Assembly: GCA_018902845.1 (NCBI GenBank)
Contig: JAHIPV010000023.1
Coordinates: forward strand, 1 to 51,211
Length of the DNA: 51,211 nt
Direction of reading: 5' to 3'
DNA from: Patescibacteria group bacterium
GTDB taxonomy: Bacteria; Patescibacteriota; Microgenomatia; UBA12405
This document shows, piece by piece, positions 27,079 through 35,045 of the stretch. The translations under genes and the position numbers were made by a program. Position 1 is the stretch's first letter, and every line of letters starts with the position of its first letter. The notes under the pieces are model-generated. The model was not told where the DNA came from. It saw only the letters and a list, made by a program, of their open reading frames with translations, and did no database searches.

Positions 27079-27830
27079 TCAGTATCCAAACTGCCTCACA
27101 ACTTTCAAAAAAACTTCAAATCGATAAATACACTATTTATCGTGAATATATTCAAATCGCCTTTTTAAACCTTTTTTATCAACAAAAACACAAAAACATA
27201 TTTTTTAAAGGCGGAACAGCTTTGCGATTAATGCATAATTCAAAAAGATTCTCTGAAGATCTGGATTTCAATATTACCCCCAAAAACCAATCCAAAATTA
27301 AAAACATTCTTAGTCAAACCATAAACAAGCTAAAACTCCAAATCCCAAATATCAAACTTAAACCTCTAAAATCTATTACTGGTATTAGCTACAAAATCTA
27401 TGTCGATATAAATATTGCCAATCAGCCTCTAACCATAAAACTAGATTTTTCTTCCCGCGACAAAACAAAAAATTGGATTCAAAAACCAATTGAAACTGAA
27501 TTTCCGGTAACATCTTTTACTCTTATTCAATCTCAATCGAAACAAGAAATCTTGGCAGAAAAAATTCATGCCTTATATTTTCGCGCCAAAGGCCGTGATA
27601 TTTACGACATCTGGTATCTTCTCCATCTAAGCACTCCCTTAAACATCAAACTGGTCAACTACAAACTCAAAAAAGATAACACCAAATTCGATAAAAACAC
27701 TGTCATAAAAAAAATCAACCAATTCAATCCAAAAAAATTAAAACAAGACCTAAACAATTTTCTTCCCCTATCTCAACGCCTCCTAATTCCCCAACTCCCA
27801 AGCCTAATTCTAGAAAAACTTAATTTATAA
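27075..27830 (+). CDS. AbiEii-like nucleotidyltransferase toxin
   Basis: FFKGGTALRLMHNSKRFSEDLDFNI, EILAEKIHALYFRAKGRDIYDIWYLL. Confidence 0.93.
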   Translation: MISIQTASQLSKKLQIDKYTIYREYIQIAFLNLFYQQKHKNIFFKGGTALRLMHNSKRFSEDLDFNITPKNQSKIKNILSQTINKLKLQIPNIKLKPLKSITGISYKIYVDINIANQPLTIKLDFSSRDKTKNWIQKPIETEFPVTSFTLIQSQSKQEILAEKIHALYFRAKGRDIYDIWYLLHLSTPLNIKLVNYKLKKDNTKFDKNTVIKKINQFNPKKLKQDLNNFLPLSQRLLIPQLPSLILEKLNL

Positions 27831-27839
27831 ATCTACTCT

Positions 27840-27886
27840 GTCATTACGAGGATCCGCCAGCTGGCGGAGACGTGGCAATCCCGTCG
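27840..27886. repeat. dispersed palindromic repeat (GTCATTACGAGG...GTGGCAATCCCG)
   Basis: gtcattacgaggatccgccagctggcggagacgtggcaatcccgtcgg; related to 2399 and 34934. Confidence 0.75.
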
Positions 27887-27900
27887 GAATTTTTAATCAT

Positions 27901-27924
27901 CCTCTTTACACAATCCCACTTTCA
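27901..27924. repeat. 24-bp direct repeat, right copy
   Basis: identical to 26472-26495. Confidence 0.9.
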
Positions 27925-27927
27925 ACT

Positions 27928-28125
27928 TTATTCCCTCTTTGGCTCACCTCTTCCAAAAGGTACATCAACCATACTCCTATTCTCAACTAGCTGACCCATA
28001 GTTCCCGGCGTAACGCCTCTCAACTCACCACTCCTCACTTTAGCTCCTTCTGTAAACTGTCCTCCAGTTGCACTGTTTAAAAAATCGTTTAAATCAAATC
28101 TATAACTTTCTGGTCCTCCCATCAA
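27928..28125 (-). CDS. small hypothetical protein
   Basis: ORF only. Confidence 0.4.
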   Translation of the reverse strand: MMGGPESYRFDLNDFLNSATGGQFTEGAKVRSGELRGVTPGTMGQLVENRSMVDVPFGRGEPKRE

Positions 28126-28180
28126 AACCTCCTTACTTATCCGCCTCTGGCGGAAAAAATATTAACGTTATACTATAAAA

Positions 28181-28678
28181 CTATAAGATACTTAATACTT
28201 TGTCAAGAGGCAAATTCATCCCATATAAAATTCTATCTACCCCCTTCGTCTTAAATTCAATATATCTCTTTACAAACTCCCTTGTTGAAAAGTTCAAATC
28301 CATTTCCAAAGCTTTATCTGGAACAACCCAAACAAAACTATCCAACTCATCATTCAAATTCATCTCCCCGCCTGTTTTTCGACAACAATAATCCAAAAAC
28401 ACCATATGTTTCTTTTTATAAAACTCCAACGAAAACAGGCTTTCCAAAACAACAACCAATTCAATATCATCAATCTCCAAACTAGTTTCCTCTTTTACCT
28501 CCCTCTTTACACACTCTTCCAATCTTTCGCCCAATTCTAACTTTCCACCACAAACAACATACTTATTACCCCACTTATGGCTTCTAAACAAGAGAATTTT
28601 CCCATCATGATCATAAATTATCACACCAACCAAAATTTCAGGAACTTCCATATCCTCACTTTTTTTCATAAAACTCAA
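28181..28678 (-). CDS. NUDIX hydrolase
   Basis: GGKLELGERLEECVKREVKEETSLEI Nudix box. Confidence 0.9.
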   Translation of the reverse strand: MSFMKKSEDMEVPEILVGVIIYDHDGKILLFRSHKWGNKYVVCGGKLELGERLEECVKREVKEETSLEIDDIELVVVLESLFSLEFYKKKHMVFLDYCCRKTGGEMNLNDELDSFVWVVPDKALEMDLNFSTREFVKRYIEFKTKGVDRILYGMNLPLDKVLSIL

Positions 28679-29244
28679 GCCTTAAAACTCACATCTTTCC
28701 TCATCTGTTTCTCAATCAATCCTCTCAAAAACACCGATCTAGGTATTCTTTTTGTCTTAGCCACCCAATCCAAATAATTCAAAATCTTCGGACTTACAAA
28801 AAAATTAAACCTAACATCATTCTTTCCCACCGCCTCAGACAAAGCTTTCTTCAGCTTCTCTTCCAAACTACTCTTGTTATAAACAAAACTAATCAATTTA
28901 TCTGAACTCAAACTCCTAAATATTGTCAAAGGTTTCAAATCTTGTCCCATCACAATCACAGACTTACCATGTTCCAAGGCATAATTGACCAAATAACCTA
29001 TCGACAAACTATGTAAAGAAACTTCAAAAATACAAATATCAGCCAAATTAATCGCCTTATTCACTTTCTTTTGATGACTATCAAGCTCTTTTACCCCCAG
29101 TTTATAAAACTCAACCGGAGAAACATTTTTCACCCAATCACTAGTATGTCTACCTCCAAATTTCACTATCAAACTATAAATATCACCAATTAACTTAGGA
29201 TATTTATCTTTTATCCTTGGACTCGTGCCAAAATATACTTTCAT
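28675..29244 (-). CDS. nucleoside 2-deoxyribosyltransferase-like protein with C-terminal RHH-like segment
   Basis: MKVYFGTSPR..., INLADICIFEVSLHSLSIGYLVNYALEHGKSVIVM; C-terminal VAKTKRIPRSVFLRGLIEKQM. Confidence 0.6.
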   Translation of the reverse strand: MKVYFGTSPRIKDKYPKLIGDIYSLIVKFGGRHTSDWVKNVSPVEFYKLGVKELDSHQKKVNKAINLADICIFEVSLHSLSIGYLVNYALEHGKSVIVMGQDLKPLTIFRSLSSDKLISFVYNKSSLEEKLKKALSEAVGKNDVRFNFFVSPKILNYLDWVAKTKRIPRSVFLRGLIEKQMRKDVSFKA

Positions 29245-29260
29245 ACAGCAATGATACTAT

Positions 29261-30277
29261 TTATTTTCTAATTTTTCCAATAAACGCTTCTAAGCTCTTA
29301 ACTAAACCTTCAGCATCCCTCTTCTTAACCAAATCCCATAAGTCTAAACTAATCTTTCTTCTTAAAAGACAACCAGAAACTATCAATTCAGGACCAATCT
29401 CAATACCATAAGACATCAAACCTTCTTGGCAAAAAGGTGCTAAATTACATTTCCGACATAAATCGGGCAACTTGTCGTCAAACTTATGATAAAAAACATC
29501 TGTCTCCAATTCCAAACCATTCTTTAGTTCCCAAATAAGTCTGTCTCTTCCCGCCATCTTGTATCTCCTAATCTCCTTCAAATAGGCATTTCTCCTCAAA
29601 AATACTGACAAAGCCTGCCATGGACTATAATTCTTAAAATAATCTTCCCCTTTCATCCCTTCAGACCATATTAATTGATAAAGCTTAACCGCCGTTATTT
29701 TGTTCACTACAGCCCAATCAAAAAAAGTCATCAAATCATCCCACAAACCATCAAAATTAAGTAACACCCTATTGATCTTTATTTTTCTAAAACCTAATCT
29801 ACTTGCTTCCTCAACCGACTTCTTAACTCGATCAAATCCATCCACCCTAGTGATCTTTCTATACATATTCTCGCTAAAAGCATGCATACTCACTGTTAAA
29901 GTGTCTAAACCCGATTCCCTAAGTTGTTTTGACTGGTTTTGCAAAAAATAACCATTGGTAGTCAAGCTAACTTCGGCACAACCTAAATTTTTCAAACCAG
30001 AAATTAGTTCAGTTATACCAGCAAACAACAATGGCTCCATAGCTCCAATCTTCACCTTTTTTATTCCAAATGCTTTCTTTAAACTACCCACCAAAAACAA
30101 AAAATCGTTTATTGATGCACTCTTATATATACTAGAAACACCACAACAAATACCATCTCCATGGCACCATTTAATGCCAGTCTCTGGAAAACTACAGCTA
30201 TAATTACACACATTGTTCACCAAAAGCCTTATTTCTTCCAATGAATCAACGTTTTTTATGACTAAATTCTTATTCAT
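29261..30277 (-). CDS. MoaA-like radical SAM protein with C-terminal Cys cluster
   Basis: RLLVNNVCNYSCSFPETGIKWCHGDG, KVKIGAMEPLL, TTNGYFL, ITRVDGFDRVKKSVEEA; C-terminal CRKCNLAPFC...GC. Confidence 0.85.
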   Translation of the reverse strand: MNKNLVIKNVDSLEEIRLLVNNVCNYSCSFPETGIKWCHGDGICCGVSSIYKSASINDFLFLVGSLKKAFGIKKVKIGAMEPLLFAGITELISGLKNLGCAEVSLTTNGYFLQNQSKQLRESGLDTLTVSMHAFSENMYRKITRVDGFDRVKKSVEEASRLGFRKIKINRVLLNFDGLWDDLMTFFDWAVVNKITAVKLYQLIWSEGMKGEDYFKNYSPWQALSVFLRRNAYLKEIRRYKMAGRDRLIWELKNGLELETDVFYHKFDDKLPDLCRKCNLAPFCQEGLMSYGIEIGPELIVSGCLLRRKISLDLWDLVKKRDAEGLVKSLEAFIGKIRK

Positions 30278-30295
30278 AAGACTTCAAATCATACA

Positions 30296-31129
30296 TTATA
30301 AACAAATTTCACGCAACCGTTTTCTTAACAAACTATCTATTCCCCACCCTTCAACAGATAAAGAGGCCATCTCGCAAGCCACTTTTAAAGATTTTTTCTT
30401 TGATTTGCCAAGCAACCTCAATGCCAAAAACACTCCAGCCACTACCTCTCCAGCACCTGTAGTATCAACAACTTTTTTCACCTTCAAAGCTGGCACCCTA
30501 AAATCAAACTTACCATTTTCATAATAACAAGCACCTTTCTCTTCTAATTTTAAAACAAGAGGCTTTTTAGTTTGATATTTTAAATTCTGCCATTCTATTA
30601 AATTTGCAAACAACAAATCACACTTCTCAAAAACCTCTTTCACCTCTCTTGGATTTTTATCAACAAAAGCCTCAAAAGTATCGACAGAAACACCAAGATC
30701 ACCATGATCAATTTTTTTTAATTCCCCAAACCAAAATAATTGTTGTTTTGCCGGAGATGTCGCCAAATGCACCCAAGAAACCTTCTCTAATAATTTTTCT
30801 TTACCAACCAAAGAAAGACTTTTAGACAAAACACCAACACTTTCAAAATCTCTCTCTCCTCTCTCCTTTTCTCGAATAATAAACTTATCAGATATCTCAT
30901 TCTTTTGCACATCAACCCCACTCATATCTACTCCAGCTTTTGCCAAAACATCCAAATCATAATCATCACCACAAACACTCACCAGCATTACAGAATTTCT
31001 AGGCAAAAAAAGTGAAGCCGCTAAGGCAACATGACAACCAGCTCCACCCCAATACCTGTTTACAACACCACCAGTATGTATCTCATTAGTCGCTAAATGA
31101 CCCACTACCATTAATTTTTTAACCAACAT
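30296..31129 (-). CDS. PfkB-family sugar/nucleoside kinase
   Basis: GGAGCHVALAASLF, DTTGAGEVVAGVFLAL. Confidence 0.88.
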   Translation of the reverse strand: MLVKKLMVVGHLATNEIHTGGVVNRYWGGAGCHVALAASLFLPRNSVMLVSVCGDDYDLDVLAKAGVDMSGVDVQKNEISDKFIIREKERGERDFESVGVLSKSLSLVGKEKLLEKVSWVHLATSPAKQQLFWFGELKKIDHGDLGVSVDTFEAFVDKNPREVKEVFEKCDLLFANLIEWQNLKYQTKKPLVLKLEEKGACYYENGKFDFRVPALKVKKVVDTTGAGEVVAGVFLALRLLGKSKKKSLKVACEMASLSVEGWGIDSLLRKRLREICL

Positions 31130-31134
31130 ATTGC

Positions 31135-32208
31135 CTAATTTACAAACAAATTCTTTTTAAAAAATTCTATATCCAATTTTACCACTCTCCCCCAATTTTT
31201 ACTCAAATTATGATCATCACCTTCATAAACTCTTAACTCCACATCCTTACCCAATTCTCTTAATCTACTTTGTAAATCCTCCTGCCACTCCACTTTGCAC
31301 CAAACATCAGCACTACCCTGATGAATCACAATCGGCCCATTTATCCAACTATAATAATTTTCAATTGCATATCTTCTAGCGTCATATTTCCCCTCAAATT
31401 CCCTTAATGCCAAAACCACCACCTCTCCCCCGTCGGCCAATTCACTGGCAGTATCCAAAATACTTTTTGGAAACGGGTTAGTCATCGGTGCCCAAAGCAC
31501 TGTAGGATAAAAAGCTCCAGTAATCTCTAAAATAGACATGGCAATTTGCCCCCCATTACTATGAGCCCAAATTCCAATTTTCTCTTTATCTACAAAATCA
31601 AGTTTTCTCACAACTCCAACCAAATCCAACACTCCAATCACCTTCTCAAACCTAGCCTCCATCATATCCAAACTTTCAGAATCAGATCCACCGTAACCCA
31701 AAAAATCTAAACTTATAGTTACAAAACCAGCCTTAGTCAACTCATCAGCCACTCGCCAACTTCCAAAGCCACTATAATACCCTTCCTTATCAGCATACCC
31801 CCTAATCATAATTATTATTGCAACGTCATCCTGAGTACAACGAAGGATCCCCTCAGTGACAAAACAACCTTCTGGATAATTAATCATTCCAGTAATCCAC
31901 TTATCTTCACTCTTATATCTAATCTGTCTTGTCTCAAATCCAAATTCCCTCGTCCTATATCCTAAGTTTTTTCTTCTCAGTTCCACCGCTTCAATTCCAT
32001 CTAAAATCTCAAAATCTCCACTCCCAAATTCTTCATTCACATATCTAGTTCTTAAACTATCAAAATCATATCTTTCCAGCCCACCTAACTGCCTTGGCTG
32101 TTGGCGGGTCTCTTTCGGACTTATAATCCCAACACTATTCCAATACAAAAAACACCCCATTCCCATTGTCACCAAAATAACTACAAAAATCCCCACAAAC
32201 TTCTTCAT
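31135..32208 (-). CDS. alpha/beta hydrolase (S9-like)
   Basis: SLDFLGYGGSDS, GIWAHSNGGQIAM, GDDHNL; N-terminal membrane anchor. Confidence 0.82.
   Translation of the reverse strand: MKKFVGIFVVILVTMGMGCFLYWNSVGIISPKETRQQPRQLGGLERYDFDSLRTRYVNEEFGSGDFEILDGIEAVELRRKNLGYRTREFGFETRQIRYKSEDKWITGMINYPEGCFVTEGILRCTQDDVAIIIMIRGYADKEGYYSGFGSWRVADELTKAGFVTISLDFLGYGGSDSESLDMMEARFEKVIGVLDLVGVVRKLDFVDKEKIGIWAHSNGGQIAMSILEITGAFYPTVLWAPMTNPFPKSILDTASELADGGEVVVLALREFEGKYDARRYAIENYYSWINGPIVIHQGSADVWCKVEWQEDLQSRLRELGKDVELRVYEGDDHNLSKNWGRVVKLDIEFFKKNLFVN
31825..31860. repeat. dispersed palindromic repeat copy inside hydrolase CDS
   Basis: gtcatcctgagtacaacgaaggatcccctcagtgac; encodes TEGILRCTQDD. Confidence 0.75.
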
Positions 32209-32280
32209 AGCACTCCAATTTTAACCCAAAAGAAAACAGATAATTCCCCCTTTATTTATTTTCTTATTTAAGTTACAATA

Positions 32281-32326
32281 CCCTCTAACCAAAGACAGTA
32301 GGCTTTGAAACGTCCTACCGAGGTCA
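32281..32326 (+). ncRNA. ribosomal protein L10 leader
   Basis: CCTCTAACCAAAGACAGTAGG...CCTACCGAGGTC immediately 5' of rplJ. Confidence 0.85.
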
Positions 32327-32328
32327 AT

Positions 32329-32847
32329 ATGCCAAATCAAGCTAAAATATACCAAGTTCAAGATATCACCCAAAAACTTCAAGACGCCAAGTCTACGGCT
32401 CTGCTTCAATATCAAGGTCTTACAGCAAAAGAGATCAACACTCTAAGAGCAAAAATCAAGGAAACCGGCGGTGTAATGGAAGTGGCTAAAAACACTCTAA
32501 TAATCCGAGCCCTAAGAAACATTGGCATCAAACTGCCGGAAAAATTAATTAAACCCACTGCCCTTGCTTACTGCAATTCTGATGAAATTGCACCATTAAA
32601 AGAAATAGACAAAGTCAACCAAGACAAAAAACTAACCGAGTTTAAATATGCCATTTATCAAAAAAAACTACTTTCAACCAAAGATTTGGAAAAACTACTC
32701 AAATTGCCAAGTCATTCCACTCTTATTGCCCAGCTCATCAGAGACCTTAATAGCCCCTTGCAAAAACTCATTTACAGCCTTAAATTCAATCAAATAAAAT
32801 TATTATTATTATTAAAAGCTCTTGCTGAAAAACAGCAAGCCAACTAA
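32329..32847 (+). CDS. rplJ: 50S ribosomal protein L10
   Basis: LQYQGLTAKEINTLRAKIKETGGVMEVAKNTL; ATG at 32329. Confidence 0.94.
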   Translation: MPNQAKIYQVQDITQKLQDAKSTALLQYQGLTAKEINTLRAKIKETGGVMEVAKNTLIIRALRNIGIKLPEKLIKPTALAYCNSDEIAPLKEIDKVNQDKKLTEFKYAIYQKKLLSTKDLEKLLKLPSHSTLIAQLIRDLNSPLQKLIYSLKFNQIKLLLLLKALAEKQQAN

Positions 32848-32848
32848 T

Positions 32849-32875
32849 GTCATCCCGAGCGCAGTCGAGGGATCT
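32849..32875. repeat. dispersed palindromic repeat between rplJ and rplL
   Basis: gtcatcccgagcgcagtcgagggatct. Confidence 0.7.
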
Positions 32876-32951
32876 CATAACCACCTAAACAAGTTAATAA
32901 AAAACCATAAATTCAAAAATTAGAAATTAAAAATTTAAAATTTCCAACAAT

Positions 32952-33380
32952 ATGACAGACAAAAAAACAAAATCCGCCTCTGGCGGAACCACCAAGCTTG
33001 ATTCCAAGCTTCAAAAAATTATAGATGAAATAAGCAAACTCTCAATTCTGGAACTTTCAGAACTGGTAAAAGCTATTGAAGGAAAATTCGATGTTCAAGC
33101 AATAGCAGCAACTCCCACCGCTTCCACAGCTCCCGTAGCTGGAAGTGAAGCTCCGGCAGTCGAAGAAAAATCGGAATTTGAAGTAATTATTACTGATGCT
33201 GGCACTAACAAAATTGCTGTAATCAAAACTGTTCGAGAATTCAAACAGGAACTAGGCTTAAAAGAAGCCAAAGACCTTATTGACGCTCCTCCAGCCAATC
33301 TTGGCACCATGAAAAAAGACGCCGCCAACGAAGCCAAAACCAAGCTCGAAACCGCCGGCGCCCAAGTGGAACTCAAATAA
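32952..33380 (+). CDS. rplL: 50S ribosomal protein L7/L12
   Basis: KSEFEVIITDAGTNKIAVIKTVREFKQELGLKEAKDLIDAPP. Confidence 0.96.
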   Translation: MTDKKTKSASGGTTKLDSKLQKIIDEISKLSILELSELVKAIEGKFDVQAIAATPTASTAPVAGSEAPAVEEKSEFEVIITDAGTNKIAVIKTVREFKQELGLKEAKDLIDAPPANLGTMKKDAANEAKTKLETAGAQVELK

Positions 33381-34889
33381 CTATCTGACTTTTTCTATCA
33401 TTCCATCCGTAGTCAACCACATCCCCAGCTTTCTAAATAATTTCTCGTCAGAAACAGAAGGCTTATGGGTTGTATGTATATAACAAGATTTTAGTCTAGA
33501 CAAAAACCTTAAAGCCTTTTTAGCCAAAGGATTATCTCTGGCAGAAACAGCTAAAGCCAACAAAGCCTCAAAACAATCCAAGCTAAATGACCTATCTCCA
33601 AGCTCTTTTTTAAATTTATTTATTTGCATAATCACAGATTTAGATATCAAATCAAAATCATCGGGAATTTTTCCAATCCTCTTAATAGCATTCAAAACAA
33701 CAGCCGCTTCAGCATGTAACAATTTAGAATTTTTACCCACAATTACTTGTCCATCATCCAGCTCAATCGCCGCTCCACAAAAAATCCCTTTTTCGCCCTT
33801 ATACTTACCTTCCATTGCCTCCCTTCTAGTCTTCCTCGCCTCCACAACAGTTTTTAAATAATTCTCACTAATCCCAATCCTATTCATAATCTCCTTCATA
33901 CGATTCAAAACCACCACATCCAGCAAACCATTTTTATACTCCTCCAAATATCTAAACCAATACAAAATTATTCCCTTTTTGGCACCTTCACACACCACCT
34001 TATCATCTATTATTCCATCATTAATACAATTTACCCCCATATCTGTAGGCGATTTATATTGCCTGGAAAAATTTTTTTTATCAAGCACCCTATCAAATAT
34101 CTCTTTAATGATCGGAAAAGCTTCTACATCCCGATTATAGTTAACAGTTTTTTTACCACAAGCTTGTTTGTGATATTTATCTATCAAATTAAAATCCCCC
34201 AAATCAGCCGTAGATGCTTCATAGGCCTCATTTACAAGATGCCTTAGCTTCAAATCCCAAACGGGAAAAGTCTCAAACTTAGCATAACCGGAATTAATTC
34301 CTCTTTTAGCATCTAAATATACTTGCCCTAAACAAGTAGACAATTTACCAGACCCCGGTCCGGCTCCCCAAACTACCACCAAAGGTTTACTTCCTTCAAT
34401 ATAATCATCTCTTCCATAACCTTTCTTAGACAAAATCTTACCTATCTCTTTCGGATATCCGTTTATTTCCATTCGTTTGTAAACTTTTACTCCCATCCTT
34501 TTTAATCTTTTCTCAAATTTTTCTACTTCTATTTCGCCATCAAAACGATTAATAACTACACCCAAAACCAATAATCCACTCTCTTTTAAAATACCTAAAG
34601 CCTTAATTGTAGCCTCATCATAACTTACACCCCAATTACCCAAAATTTTCCTCTCAGTAAGTTGTTTGGCCGATACACAAAAAATAATTCCCAAATCCTT
34701 TTTCAAACTTTTCAAAAGAGTTAACTTGGCATTGGCATCATATCCGGGCAAGACCCTACTGGCATGAAAATCATCCAAAAGCTTGCCACCAAATTCCAAA
34801 TAAAGCCTACCAGAAAACTTAGACAACCTTTCCTCAATGGCTCTTTTTTGTACACTCAAATATTTTTTGGTATCAAACCCCAATTTCAT
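33381..34889 (-). CDS. DUF1846 family protein
   Basis: GFDTKKYLSVQKRAIEERLSKF, LEFGGKLLDDFHASRVLPGYDANAK, NYNRDVEAFPI. Confidence 0.88.
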   Translation of the reverse strand: MKLGFDTKKYLSVQKRAIEERLSKFSGRLYLEFGGKLLDDFHASRVLPGYDANAKLTLLKSLKKDLGIIFCVSAKQLTERKILGNWGVSYDEATIKALGILKESGLLVLGVVINRFDGEIEVEKFEKRLKRMGVKVYKRMEINGYPKEIGKILSKKGYGRDDYIEGSKPLVVVWGAGPGSGKLSTCLGQVYLDAKRGINSGYAKFETFPVWDLKLRHLVNEAYEASTADLGDFNLIDKYHKQACGKKTVNYNRDVEAFPIIKEIFDRVLDKKNFSRQYKSPTDMGVNCINDGIIDDKVVCEGAKKGIILYWFRYLEEYKNGLLDVVVLNRMKEIMNRIGISENYLKTVVEARKTRREAMEGKYKGEKGIFCGAAIELDDGQVIVGKNSKLLHAEAAVVLNAIKRIGKIPDDFDLISKSVIMQINKFKKELGDRSFSLDCFEALLALAVSARDNPLAKKALRFLSRLKSCYIHTTHKPSVSDEKLFRKLGMWLTTDGMIEKVR

Positions 34890-34933
34890 ATATTACTCTA
34901 ATTATCTCATTCCCCAAAATCAACTCATACTCT

Positions 34934-34984
34934 GTCATTGCGAGAACTCCGACTTTACGTCGGAGGACGTGGCAATCCCGTCGG
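34934..34984. repeat. dispersed palindromic repeat
   Basis: gtcattgcgagaactccgactttacgtcggaggacgtggcaatcccgtcgg. Confidence 0.75.
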
Positions 34985-35045
34985 AATCAAAACCACATTT
35001 TTACATTTCCAACGGGATCACCACGCCGTGTCCGCCTCTGGAGGA

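Noticed and set aside
29261-30277. Radical SAM gene as a prokaryotic viperin
   Set aside because: It looks MoaA-like and lacks the normal CX3CX2C spacing; no diagnostic viperin features could be confirmed by eye
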